Part shown: piece after piece, positions 27,489 through 36,532 of the stretch
Layout: every line of letters begins with the position of its first letter
Numbering within the stretch: the stretch's first letter is position 1
DNA from: Lentibacillus populi
Lineage (GTDB): Bacteria; Bacillota; Bacilli; Bacillales; Amphibacillaceae
NCBI GenBank assembly: GCA_014642895.1
Contig: BMJD01000011.1
Span: 39,593 to 103,592 of the forward strand
DNA length: 64,000 bases
Direction: 5' to 3'
Notes under the pieces: model-generated
What the model saw: the letters and a program-made list of their open reading frames with translations, nothing else
The model's database searches: none
Told to the model about the DNA's origin: nothing
Position numbers and translations under genes: made by a program

Positions 27489-28943
27489 TTACCATAAGCC
27501 AAGTAATTTCCACCAAAGTCCACCAACAAGAACCCAGATTAAGATATGAAGAACGGAAATTCCAAAGCCAATTCCCCACCATTTATTTTGAGTGACATAA
27601 CCTGATCCAAAGAACACTGGCGCTGGACCACTACCATAGTGTGTAATACAGCCAAATAGGCTACCGAAAAATCCTAGAATTAAAGCCGTTAACATTGGTG
27701 GTGCACCTGCTGCCATCGATACAGATAAGAATGCTGCATACATTGCACTGACGTGTGCAGTTGCACTAGCAAAGAAGTAATGAGAATAGAAATAGATAAG
27801 AGCTAATGCTCCAAGAGCCCAGATCCATGACATCCCACTAACAGCGCCACCCATTAACTCACTAAACCATGGAATCATTCCAAGTGTGTTTAAGTAAGAT
27901 GCCATCATTACTAAAGCAGCAAACCATACTAATGTATCCCATGCACCTTGTTCTTTTTTAATATCATCCCAAGATAAAACGGATGTTAATAAAAGAACGG
28001 ATAAACCAATTAATGCTGTCGTGGTTGCACTAATCGCAATCTTTTCTCCAAATATCCATAGACCTAAAATTAATAGGAATACACTGATCATACTCCACTC
28101 AGATTTCTTTATTGGTCCCATTTCTTTTAACTTCTCAGTTGCAATTTGTGCTGCAGTTGGTGTTTCTTTAATTTCTGGCGGATATACTTTATAAATGAAA
28201 TAGGGAATAACCAACAGACTTACCAGTCCAGGTACAAGCGCTGCAATTGCCCAATCAGTCCAGCTTATATTTACACCAGCCTCACCAGCAATTGTTGCAG
28301 CTAAAGGATTGGCCGCCATCGCTGTCATAAACATTGCAGAAGTAATCATATTCCCTTGGAAAGCTGTCTTCGTTAAAAATGAACCAATCTTTTTTTCAGT
28401 TCCATCTTCCGGATCTGAACCAAAAATTTGTGATAGAGATCGAACAATAGGGAAAATAATCCCACCACCACGTGCAGTGTTACTTGGCATTGCTGGTGAA
28501 AGAAGTAAATCACTCACTAGTAAAGAATAAGAAAGCCCTAGCGTTTTCTTCCCGAATTTATTTACAAATACATAAGCAACCCGGTTTCCTAAACCTGTCT
28601 TAATAAATCCACGAGATATAAAGAATGCAATGACGATCAGCCAAATGGTTGTATTTTGAAAACCGCTTAGTGCATCCTGTAATTCTAAAGTTCCAGTTAA
28701 TACAACCGTTGTTATTGAGAGAATCGCGACACCCCCCATTGGCATTGGTTTTATAATTAAACCAACAATCGTTGCAACAAAGATTGCAAATAAGTGCCAA
28801 GCCTTTTCGTCTAATCCTGTCGGTGCACCTATAAACCAAATAATTGCTCCAACCGCTACTGTAATGACTAATGAAACAAAATTAACTTCTTTGTCCTTAC
28901 TCACTTGTGCCGGCTTTCTTTCCTGCTTCCCAGCGACTCCCAT
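27489..28943 (-). CDS. DASS (SLC13)-family dicarboxylate transporter
   Basis: 484-aa membrane protein with many hydrophobic segments. Family markers are PMGGVAILSIT, the LLSPAMPSNTARGGGIIFPIV motif and its C-terminal counterpart around ATAHVSAMYAAFLSV, and FGCITHYGSGPAPVFFGSGYV near the end. These are typical of the divalent anion:sodium symporters of the YflS/SodiT/2-oxoglutarate-malate translocator branch. I start it at ATG 28943 with GGGAG 8 nt upstream rather than at the GTG three codons earlier. It is monocistronic. Malate, 2-oxoglutarate, citrate or tartrate are possible substrates. Confidence 0.9.
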   Translation of the reverse strand: MGVAGKQERKPAQVSKDKEVNFVSLVITVAVGAIIWFIGAPTGLDEKAWHLFAIFVATIVGLIIKPMPMGGVAILSITTVVLTGTLELQDALSGFQNTTIWLIVIAFFISRGFIKTGLGNRVAYVFVNKFGKKTLGLSYSLLVSDLLLSPAMPSNTARGGGIIFPIVRSLSQIFGSDPEDGTEKKIGSFLTKTAFQGNMITSAMFMTAMAANPLAATIAGEAGVNISWTDWAIAALVPGLVSLLVIPYFIYKVYPPEIKETPTAAQIATEKLKEMGPIKKSEWSMISVFLLILGLWIFGEKIAISATTTALIGLSVLLLTSVLSWDDIKKEQGAWDTLVWFAALVMMASYLNTLGMIPWFSELMGGAVSGMSWIWALGALALIYFYSHYFFASATAHVSAMYAAFLSVSMAAGAPPMLTALILGFFGSLFGCITHYGSGPAPVFFGSGYVTQNKWWGIGFGISVLHILIWVLVGGLWWKLLGLW

Positions 28944-29009
28944 TTGTATCACTCCCTCAAATTATTTTGAAAACATGAGTTTTTTGGCTCTCGCCCGGCA
29001 AGTGAATAA

Positions 29010-29385
29010 ATTATGGCAATAACGTTCTTATCGGAGCTGTAACCCCTTGGTTACGTTTTGCGGCCTGAAACAGGCTGTTAATACCCTTCTAACCAGCCCA
29101 TTGTTTAATTTCGAGCTAAATTGAACCACTCCATCATAATGTTTGTGTAACATTTTTGCCTCGTCTACCATAAGTTTTAACTGACAGCGAAGCCCCCACT
29201 GGATCCAATCTTTTAATGTATTTTGCCTTATATCGGAGGGATAGTTATTTATTTCCTGCCGGTTATATGTATACGCTAAGCTTAACAGTATTCAAATCCG
29301 TATCCCTTTAGGTGATCAACAATTTTCTTTTCTCTTTTTGTAAGGCAATATCTTGGATTTCAATGTTCATAGTTTCCACCCTTTG
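29010..29385 (-). pseudogene. ISL3-family transposase C-terminal remnant
   Basis: Reading the minus strand gives MNIEIQDIALQKEKRK, then, after stop codons, DIRQNTLKDWIQWGLRCQLK, HKHYDGVVQFSSKLNNGL and, in another frame, KGINSLFQAAKRNQGV. These match in order the C-terminal part of ISL3-family transposases (..W..WA.RS.LK.., H..G....SKL.NG..EGIN...QAAKR..RG). Several stops and a frameshift show it is long dead. It occupies part of the 1-kb gap between the DASS gene and the VOC gene; the rest, 29390-29900, is AT-rich with nothing I can support. Confidence 0.7.
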
Positions 29386-29903
29386 ATTCTATTAGTCAGA
29401 ATCTAGTATCAACATGGGTAGTCCATTTTAAACAGCGAAGAAACAGTTTTTTCTATATTAATCGCAGATATATTGTGAATATATTCACAAACAAACTTTC
29501 ACTAAATTAGTGTGAAAAACTTTAATTAGATATTGGACAAATTCATCCTAGAAATATCGACGCTTCACATTTAATTCAATCTTCAATTTCTTTTTCATTA
29601 GATAAGAACTAGATAGCTGTTATATATGTAAGTATTTCAGCAGCTTGGGTAAAGCCTTTTAGTATGCTAAGATTATAAATTCTCTATTTCCATCGGCAAC
29701 AGCTCCGTCCCAGCATATTTAACCAAATTCTATCCTACCAGTTTTTTTCAAATTATTATCAGCTCATCCATTATTATAATTTTTTAGGTTAAGTCATTGA
29801 AATAAACAAAATACAGGACAGAATCACTTCAAATAAAACTGTTATGCAATCCAAAAAATGGTGCGTTAATGGAATAATACTTAATTCTATTATAATCACA
29901 AAA

Positions 29904-29934
29904 ACCCCTTTGGACAAAGCAAAATCCAAAGGGT
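29904..29934 (-). terminator. Terminator of the PhnB-like gene
   Basis: CCCTTTGGA and TCCAAAGGG form a 9-bp stem with a 10-nt loop; on the minus strand it is followed by GTTTTTG. Confidence 0.7.
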
Positions 29935-29969
29935 GAAGCTTCGTATCTTGTGCTTATCTTGTTGTAGAT

Positions 29970-30368
29970 TTATTTTGGGAGATCCAGTTGCCATGAAACA
30001 CCAAATTGATCATTTAGCCAACCAAACTTCTTACTAAAACCATAGTCATCCAACGGCATTAGTGCTTGTCCATCAATAATAAGCTTCCCGTAAAGGTTAT
30101 CGATCTCCTGTTCTGAATCACAAGTGATATAGATGGAAAACGAAGGCGTAAAGGAAAACTCATGCTTCACATTACTGTCGATGCACATAAATTCTTGTCC
30201 CTTTAAGGAAAAAGTCGCATGCACTACTGTACCTTCTTCTCCAGCTTCATTTGCTCCGTACCGAGAGATGCTCGTGATTTCCGAGTCCTCAATAAGTGAT
30301 GTGTAATAATTCATTGCCTCTTCTGCCTTACCATCTTGAAACATCAAAAATGGTATAACCCTCTCCAT
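29970..30368 (-). CDS. PhnB-like VOC-family protein
   Basis: 132-aa vicinal-oxygen-chelate fold protein of the PhnB/YjdN (3-demethylubiquinone methyltransferase-like) group. It begins ERVIPFLMFQDGKAEEAMNYYTSLIEDSEI and ends WLNDQFGVSWQLDLPK, both typical. AAAGGA lies 10 nt before the ATG. The metal-binding pattern is degenerate in this subgroup, and no catalytic activity can be assigned. It is followed by a clear terminator and is single. Confidence 0.88.
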   Translation of the reverse strand: MERVIPFLMFQDGKAEEAMNYYTSLIEDSEITSISRYGANEAGEEGTVVHATFSLKGQEFMCIDSNVKHEFSFTPSFSIYITCDSEQEIDNLYGKLIIDGQALMPLDDYGFSKKFGWLNDQFGVSWQLDLPK

Positions 30369-30540
30369 TATAAATCAATCCTTTCCCACATTTTCTTAAG
30401 TTTATCATATGTGATCGCTAAAATTTTCTTTTCGGTTGCTCTCATTAAATGACCCAATTCAGAAGGACGCCCTCATATCAATAACTGTACCCAATTCCGG
30501 AAAAAGCATTATTCCATATTGATACCGTTGATTAGCATTC

Positions 30541-31140
30541 TTACTTTTTATCTTGCTTTGCTTTAAAAAAATCGCCACCCTTCCGTTCTTTATTATCCGT
30601 TCCCCAATGTATTTCTTTATTGAGCTTTTTTAGCTTGGGTATATGTTTTGAACAATGAATATAGGCTTCTTCCACTTCCATAACAACCCAACGTTCTGCT
30701 TTGCTTCCTTCTTTCTCCTTCATGTCACTTATTATCTCATCTGGTATTTCCAATAATGTTAATTGATCGTTCTCAACAATGGAGGCTTTGCCATTAACAT
30801 GTAATCCAATTTGGTTTTCAACAAAATCTATAAACATTAATCCTATATGAGGATTTTCAATAATATTTCCCAAACTTGCCATAACACCATTTCCTTTATA
30901 TTCGGGATACATCAAAGTTTTCTCATTAATAACCCGAACAAATCCAGGTGTACCCGCTCGGAAAGAGGAGTCACAGTTCCCGCCAGAATCAGCGGTTGAA
31001 ATAAACATCATATCTTGTTGAGATATAAAATCTGTCATCACATGATTTAGGAAATCAAGCATTTGATTATTATAAAAAGCGGCAGCCTTCTTCACTGTTC
31101 CAAATTGTTCTTGCAATAAATGTTCTCCGCGTTCTACCAT
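30541..31140 (-). CDS. Pyridoxamine 5'-phosphate oxidase-family protein
   Basis: 199-aa FMN-binding split-barrel protein of the PPOX superfamily (MSMEG_1061-like type). Characteristic segments are MMFISTADSGGNCDSSFRAG, YKGNGVMASLGNIIENPHIGLMFID, and VHVNGKASIV-like text (GLHVNGKASIV). The C-terminal tail is Lys-rich. GGAAGGA stands before the ATG. Such proteins reduce or oxidise small molecules with flavin; the substrate is unknown. Single gene with no close partner. Confidence 0.87.
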   Translation of the reverse strand: MVERGEHLLQEQFGTVKKAAAFYNNQMLDFLNHVMTDFISQQDMMFISTADSGGNCDSSFRAGTPGFVRVINEKTLMYPEYKGNGVMASLGNIIENPHIGLMFIDFVENQIGLHVNGKASIVENDQLTLLEIPDEIISDMKEKEGSKAERWVVMEVEEAYIHCSKHIPKLKKLNKEIHWGTDNKERKGGDFFKAKQDKK

Positions 31141-31456
31141 TTTACATCAATCCTTCCTTTAACCATTGCACAACGTACTTTGTTACAATTTTTACTCTGC
31201 ACTTTAGTGTTATAGAGCTCTGTTCCTACCAGTAAATATACTCATGATGGAAAGAACTACCTAATTCTTATGATGATCGTGACTTTTATATTGCATGGGA
31301 TTAACAACAGGCGATATCCAGGCCATTAAACCAAGTACAAGGCTCCCAAGATTAAGCCTCCATTTAATTAACTAGCACTTTTATTAAAGCAAAAAAATCT
31401 GGATGCCGATCAAATACTTTTTTACCCCAATTCTAGATGTGATTACCGTAAATAAT
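31141..31456. other. Intergenic stretch with a possible membrane-protein remnant
   Basis: On the minus strand about 31261-31370 reads in frame WRLNLGSLVLGLMAWISPV and ends KSHDHHKN before a stop. It resembles the last transmembrane segment and tail of a small membrane protein, but there is no start codon with a ribosome binding site. I regard it as a probable 5'-truncated remnant of unknown family. Nothing else is supported here. Confidence 0.3.
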
Positions 31457-31561
31457 TTAATATATCATATAATAATTTCTCGTTTTGACATCATAATTAT
31501 CATGTTGAATTTCATCAATGTTTTGAACGAATTCTCCATCTGTTAAAAACTTAGAATCGTT

Positions 31562-32113
31562 CTAAATTATTTCTAAGATATTGTCTTTGGTTGTTTCTAG
31601 ATGAAATTGCAGTCCAATGATATTTCCATCATATATAAACCCTTGATTTAAGCACCCTTTAGATCTAAACAACAATTGGCTTGTCGTTGGTGGAATAAGT
31701 TCTTCTTGATGCCAATGGAATACTTTGATTTCATCCGGAAAGAAATTAATTTTATTTTGTTCATATCTGGAAATATTAAAAAAGCCTGCTTCCTTTATAT
31801 GGTTATTAACTACATCTCCATCGAAAGCCTTGGCTATTTGCTGAGCACCTAAACATATACCTAATACAGGTTTTTTTAAATTTTTAAACTCTCTTATCAA
31901 TTCTCTTTCTGATTCTAACCATATATATTTTTCATTGTCATATACACTCATAGGTCCACCTAATATTATAAGTAAATCTGTTTCATTGTGATTAGGCATA
32001 TCGCTATTCTCGAAGACTTTATGTATTTTTACTGAATGACCATATGATTTTGCCCAGTCCAATATTAATCCAGGCTTTTCAAATTCGACATGTTGAATAA
32101 TAGATATATTCAA
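31562..32113 (-). CDS. Class I glutamine amidotransferase, truncated by an in-frame TAG
   Basis: 183-aa GATase1 protein. The nucleophile Cys is in GICLGAQQIA, the oxyanion-type GGPMSVYD is upstream, and the catalytic His-Glu pair is in LQFHLET. I place the start at TTG 32113: AAGGAG lies 9 nt upstream, and the product then begins NISIIQHVEFE as family members do. A TAG at 31562-31564 ends the frame, but the same frame continues as normal-looking protein (NDSKFLTDGEFVQNIDEIQH) for 34 codons to a TAA at 31457. The tail normally found after the catalytic residues is therefore lost. Function unknown; GMP-synthase-like small GATases are common. Confidence 0.8.
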   Translation of the reverse strand: MNISIIQHVEFEKPGLILDWAKSYGHSVKIHKVFENSDMPNHNETDLLIILGGPMSVYDNEKYIWLESERELIREFKNLKKPVLGICLGAQQIAKAFDGDVVNNHIKEAGFFNISRYEQNKINFFPDEIKVFHWHQEELIPPTTSQLLFRSKGCLNQGFIYDGNIIGLQFHLETTKDNILEII

Positions 32114-32619
32114 TTTTAGTTCTCCTTCCTTTTTTAACATTATAGCATGAAAGATGTTGATCAGAGATGCAGTAAATCGTTTATATAAACAATTGAAAAA
32201 CAAAAGGAGAAGCCACCTGATTTTAATGGCTGTTGTGGCACATATACCTTACATTAAAACAAAAATGGCTGCCGTACCCTAAATTACTCCATTTCTAACA
32301 CCAACTTGTGAATGAATTTAACCAGAAGAACCTCCTTTACTTTAATGGAACATTTTCTGGTTTTATCTAGGTTGCAGCAGTTGGATGGGGAGCATTATCA
32401 AGCAGTTACTGACATGGCAACCCTTTACAAACACTGTTTTAATAATTTTTAATATTGCTCCTGCCACTGCCTGATCAAACGGGCATTCTTTTTATGCTTA
32501 ATAAGTTTTTCAACAGTTATCATGTTTTCTCATTGAATTTTAATCGCAAATTCAAACTATCTTAATTTTAACAGGTTAATATGAGATTGTAAGAAAAAAT
32601 AAACAGGAGGTATTCACAG
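32114..32619. other. Gene-free stretch upstream of the PepSY gene
   Basis: These 506 bases are AT-rich. A plus-strand scrap near 32375-32410 reads VAAVGWGALSSSY before a stop and looks like a transmembrane fragment, but there is no supporting start or length. The PepSY-gene promoter should lie in the last 100 bases. Confidence 0.3.
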
Positions 32620-33045
32620 ATGAAAAATTGGAGAAAAAAATATGTTATTCCAACCATCGCTGTTGCAATGATTGGAACGACAGCAACTGGTGTTACAGTA
32701 TTGGCAGATTCAGATGATCGCGATGACCACCATGAAAGAACGCAGGAAACTAATGTTACGAAAGAAGAAAGTAAACAGATTGCACTTGAAAAAGAACCTG
32801 GTACCGTTGAAGAAAATGAATTGGAAAGTGAGTTTGGCTCCCTTTTCTATGAAGTAGAAGTGAATGGAGAAGATGGCAATGAGCATGAAATTTTAATTAA
32901 CGCAAGATCAGGAGAAGTCTTAGATCCTGGGAGTGACAGCAGGGATGACGATGGCGATGATGACAAATATGATGATGATGATAAAGACGATGACAATGAC
33001 GATGACAATGACGACGATCGTGATGATGATCGTGATGATGATTAA
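32620..33045 (+). CDS. Secreted PepSY-domain protein with Asp-rich tail
   Basis: 141-aa exported protein. A signal peptide (KNWRKKYVIPTIAVAMIG, cleavage near VLADS) precedes a single PepSY domain (EESKQIALEKEPGTVEENELE to INARSGEVLD). The last 35 residues are almost all Asp with a few Arg, Lys, Gly and Asn, probably binding cations. GGAGGT lies 9 nt before the ATG, and a perfect 18-bp hairpin follows the gene. PepSY domains inhibit peptidases or act in the envelope; a calcium-binding or wall-associated role is inference from the tail. Confidence 0.85.
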   Translation: MKNWRKKYVIPTIAVAMIGTTATGVTVLADSDDRDDHHERTQETNVTKEESKQIALEKEPGTVEENELESEFGSLFYEVEVNGEDGNEHEILINARSGEVLDPGSDSRDDDGDDDKYDDDDKDDDNDDDNDDDRDDDRDDD

Positions 33046-33070
33046 GTCCGTAAATACGTAAGCTTTTAGA

Positions 33071-33110
33071 GGAGGCTGTCGCCAAAGCCATAGCTTTGGC
33101 GACAGCCTCC
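33071..33110 (+). terminator. Perfect 18-bp hairpin after the PepSY gene
   Basis: GGAGGCTGTCGCCAAAGC, loop CATA, and its exact reverse complement. It is exceptionally stable but has no T run, so it may also stabilise the mRNA 3' end. Confidence 0.65.
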
Positions 33111-33356
33111 GTATTTACCCATGGATTTATGATCGCACCCCTTTTATAGCATTTAATTACTGGAAAAGAGAGGATGGTGGTATTCCTGTCCTTTCAATGC
33201 CTGCTTTTTTCATAAGTAAGACAAACCTTCAAAAGGTCCCTGCTCTACATTTTCCCACATACAGCAAACACTGAAAACTTATTCTTGATAGGCAAATACA
33301 CATTTTCCGGGTTATAGCATAGGATACATTAATGAAAAACAAGGGGAGGTGTTCTA

Positions 33357-34772
33357 ATGATTATCCATGTGGTCAGCACAGGGGAGACACTCTGGCAGAT
33401 CGCTAACAGGTATGCTGTCGATATAAATGAAATCGTGCAGGTAAACGGATTGCCCAATCCAAATCAATTATTGGTAGGACAATCTCTTGTTATTCCTATG
33501 CCTGGTACTTCACATACGGTTCAAAATGGGGAGACGTTATGGTCGATTTCCCAACAATACGATGTGCCCGTTGCTACCATTATCCAGGCTAATCAGCTAG
33601 CTAATCCAGATGTACTTTCGCCAGGAAGCAGACTATTTATTCCGCCCATCACACACGTTATTCAACCAGGGGAGACCTTAGGACAAATCGCAAATCGCTA
33701 TGGTACCACGATCCAGGCAATCATGAATGAAAACCAACTTGCAAACCAAAACATGATTTACCCTGGAATACAATTGATTATTCCAAGGAGAAAATCTGTA
33801 ATTGAAGTAAATGCTTACTCGTATCAATCAGAAGAAGATGCAGTCAACAGCCTTCAAGCAATTGGTGACCTGCTGACTTATTTTAGCCCGTTTGCTTATA
33901 TGATCAGGGAGGATGGCACATTACAACCATTCAACGACGAGCGTATGATTGATGCCGCCCTTAGCAAAAATATTGTCCCGATGCTTTCCATTACCAACTT
34001 TACATCGACACAAGCAGGCTCCAATGTTGCACATATCATTTTGAGTAATCAGGAACTAAGTAATCAGGTGATTACTAACGTCCTGCAAGTAATGGATGAA
34101 AAAGGATATAAGGTTTTGAACGTTGATTTTGAAAATGTGCTGCCAGAAGACCGCGAGAATTATAATCAATTCTTGCAATTAGCTGTTAACCGCCTTCACC
34201 CAAGAGGTTATCTCGTATCAACAGCACTTGCTCCAAAAACAAGTGCGACCCAGGGCGGACTGTTATACGAAGCACACGACTACGAGGCACATGGCAGAAT
34301 TGCTGATTTTGTCATTCTAATGACGTATGAATGGGAGTACCGACTCGGCCCGCCACAAGCAATCTCTCCCATTAACCAAATAAGACAGGTGGTGGAATAT
34401 GCTCTTTCTGTTATGCCGGCAGAAAAAATATTTTTAGGGTTCCAAATCTATGCACGGGATTGGCTTCTTCCACACGTTCAAGGCCAGGAAGCCGAGACAT
34501 TCAGTCCTCAAGAAGCAGTCAGACGGGCGGTAACACATGGCGCAGCTATTCAATATGATACAACAGCCCAATCGCCATTTTTCCGCTACACAGATGAACA
34601 GGGTCGGCAACATGAGGTATGGTTTGAAGATGCCCGAAGTGCCCAAGCAAAATTTGATCTTGTCAAGCAATATAACCTTCGTGGCATTAGCTATTGGGCA
34701 TTAGGATATCCTTATCCACAAAACTGGGTGTTGTTGAACGACAATTTTACGATTAGAAAATTTACACCCTAG
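33357..34772 (+). CDS. LysM/GH18 spore peptidoglycan hydrolase (YaaH/SleL-like)
   Basis: 471-aa protein with three N-terminal LysM domains (residues about 1-47, 51-97 and 99-144; each VxxGETLxxIAxxY...), then a GH18 glycosidase domain. The catalytic loop is YKVLNVDFENV, with the DxE-type acid Glu. The family includes B. subtilis YaaH and B. cereus SleL, which act on spore cortex fragments during germination. There is no classical signal peptide, as in YaaH. GGGGAGG precedes the ATG, and GATACATT at 33323-33330 resembles a SigE -10 element, although no good -35 is seen. Single gene followed by a 13-bp hairpin. Confidence 0.9.
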   Translation: MIIHVVSTGETLWQIANRYAVDINEIVQVNGLPNPNQLLVGQSLVIPMPGTSHTVQNGETLWSISQQYDVPVATIIQANQLANPDVLSPGSRLFIPPITHVIQPGETLGQIANRYGTTIQAIMNENQLANQNMIYPGIQLIIPRRKSVIEVNAYSYQSEEDAVNSLQAIGDLLTYFSPFAYMIREDGTLQPFNDERMIDAALSKNIVPMLSITNFTSTQAGSNVAHIILSNQELSNQVITNVLQVMDEKGYKVLNVDFENVLPEDRENYNQFLQLAVNRLHPRGYLVSTALAPKTSATQGGLLYEAHDYEAHGRIADFVILMTYEWEYRLGPPQAISPINQIRQVVEYALSVMPAEKIFLGFQIYARDWLLPHVQGQEAETFSPQEAVRRAVTHGAAIQYDTTAQSPFFRYTDEQGRQHEVWFEDARSAQAKFDLVKQYNLRGISYWALGYPYPQNWVLLNDNFTIRKFTP

Positions 34773-34808
34773 CCAAATAAGTGGCGGGTTTCCATCACTT
34801 ATTTGGCT
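34771..34808 (+). terminator. Terminator of the LysM/GH18 gene
   Basis: AGCCAAATAAGTG and CACTTATTTGGCT form a perfect 13-bp stem with a 12-nt loop that overlaps the stop codon. Confidence 0.6.
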
Positions 34809-35197
34809 TATCTGATCAAAATTTTAGCGTATATATCATTCACAAAACACCTGATAGAAAGCAACTTCATCTTTGTTATCCATTTTTCTTTAAGTGCTCT
34901 CTGAAAATATCCATTTAGTTCCCTTGTTTTTGGGACATCACATCCGGTCATATATATGTGGTAACAAATTGTTGGCCATCCAGACGTTCAATGGAAGTAT
35001 AATAAAATACGTCTTCAATAACTGCAGCAACATAGAAATTTAATTGTTTTCTCCAAACAACTTATCAATTATGCTGTCTATTAAAGGGTCTCCGTATTCG
35101 AGGTATATCAAACGTCAATAATCCCGGTTCACAATGTACTTTCGGAAATGCTTGAGAAAAGTAATATTGCGTTGTACTCCATGCAGTATTGTATTAC

Positions 35198-35345
35198 TCA
35201 CATCGCCTTTTTGACACTGCTAGCACCCAGGATGGAAACAAAGTTAGCGTGGTTTTTTCTGCATCTTTTAAGGCGAACCTTCCAGGCAATTCCAGAACTC
35301 TCCAACATCAAGAAGATTATCCTTAATTTGAAAAGCAATGTTAGA
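35198..35345 (-). pseudogene. Polyprenyl-diphosphate-synthase-like fragment
   Basis: The minus strand near 35342 reads NIAFQIKDNLLDV, which matches the second Asp-rich region of prenyl diphosphate synthases (G.AFQI.DDLLD). Downstream, in shifted frames, come AEKTT and NFVSILGASS, equivalent to the following K.T...LLG segment. The pieces lie in different frames with no start, so it is a remnant. The rest of the 34809-35431 gap contains nothing I can support. Confidence 0.45.
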
Positions 35346-35431
35346 TTATACAGGTCCATTTGTATAAAAACAGGACCCAATGACAACGAACAAAATAATA
35401 AAACTATTAACTTCTACCACTTCTTTCTAAC

Positions 35432-36532
35432 CTATCCTTTCCTGCGCTCAACCATATTGATACCGATCCCCATGTACAGAACTGCAATGAGCAGCATCAA
35501 CGCCATAGATAACGTAATGTCACTCCATCCTGCATCAAATATAGCAACATTCATCATCGCGTCAACTGCATAGGTCAGCGGGAATAAGTCTGCTATGAAT
35601 TGTAGAACAGGATTACTGATGGTACCGGGTGGCATATAAATACCACTGATAACTGGAATAATCGAAATAACGGAAGGATAGATCATATTAAATTTCTCAG
35701 GTGTATTCGCAATTCCAGCAAATAGCATGGCCAAACTCACTGTACTTAGTGTATAGACAGCAGCTATGACCAGTATCATCGGAAGGCTTCCTATATTATA
35801 ATCCATGACATATTTAAAAATAAGAAAAACAATGAGCATTTGAACGAATCCAGCACAAAAACTATACAATAGATGACCAGCATACATACCTGTCTTACTC
35901 ACTGGTGAGAGGATCAGTCGGTTCCAAACGCCACTAACCTTATCCGCAGCGATTCCATTAACTTTAAAACCAATGGTAAACATCACGATAAACAGTGTAA
36001 AACCAAATAATAACTGCATTCCCATATTATACTCCTGAAGCTCTCCTCCACTAAGTGTTTGGCTTTCAACCTTGACAGGGGGATGGTCCAAATAAGCCTC
36101 TATCTCATTTCTTAATTCCATCGTATTTTCTGTGCCTGCTGCAGCTTCAAGCTGAGCTTCTTTAGTAAACACCTGATGAACCTGCTGCTCGATAAATTGT
36201 ATGTTTGGCATATCAGATGCTGTTATTAAGCGATAATCACTTTCCATTAAACGGATAGCTACATCACTTTTTCCTTCTCTTACCTGCTCACGTGCTTTTT
36301 CTTCATCTGTAATGACAAATTCCATATCACTACTATCGTTTAACAATGCTGTCCATTTCTGTTCCATTTCCTCAGCGTTGGGGCCAGTAGCAAAAACTGT
36401 AACAGAAGAAGATTGGTTTTGCCTTGAACCACCAAATATGACCGTTGCTAAAATACTAAGACCGATTAATAAAATAATGAACAGCGGTTTTCGTTTATCT
36501 TTCAGCCATTGCGCCATAAAAACCGGGTACAC
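35432..36532 (-). CDS. lnrN: ABC-2 permease, LnrN-like
   Basis: 366-aa membrane protein: one N-terminal segment (KPLFIILLIGLSILATVIFG), a long extracellular domain of about 150 residues, then five or six helices. The start is GTG 36532, whose G is shared with the TAG stop of the preceding permease (TAGTG) and which has GGGGGAGGA 4-5 nt upstream. Last of a five-gene set (kinase, regulator, ATPase, two permeases) with the same order and lengths as B. subtilis lnrJKLMN (yfiJKLMN), which detects and exports linearmycin-like polyenes. Names are by synteny. Confidence 0.8.
   Translation of the reverse strand: MYPVFMAQWLKDKRKPLFIILLIGLSILATVIFGGSRQNQSSSVTVFATGPNAEEMEQKWTALLNDSSDMEFVITDEEKAREQVREGKSDVAIRLMESDYRLITASDMPNIQFIEQQVHQVFTKEAQLEAAAGTENTMELRNEIEAYLDHPPVKVESQTLSGGELQEYNMGMQLLFGFTLFIVMFTIGFKVNGIAADKVSGVWNRLILSPVSKTGMYAGHLLYSFCAGFVQMLIVFLIFKYVMDYNIGSLPMILVIAAVYTLSTVSLAMLFAGIANTPEKFNMIYPSVISIIPVISGIYMPPGTISNPVLQFIADLFPLTYAVDAMMNVAIFDAGWSDITLSMALMLLIAVLYMGIGINMVERRKG

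Noticed and set aside
32941..33044. GATGAC-type tandem repeats considered as a CRISPR or satellite
   Set aside because: They are codons of the Asp-rich tail in frame with the PepSY gene, without spacers.
32897..33091. His-rich minus-strand frame
   Set aside because: Antisense of the Asp-rich PepSY tail (GAT/GAC read as ATC/GTC or CAT), an artefact of the repeat.
35148..35573. 141-codon plus-strand frame opposite lnrN
   Set aside because: It is the antisense of lnrN and of a prenyl-synthase scrap, with no ribosome binding site.
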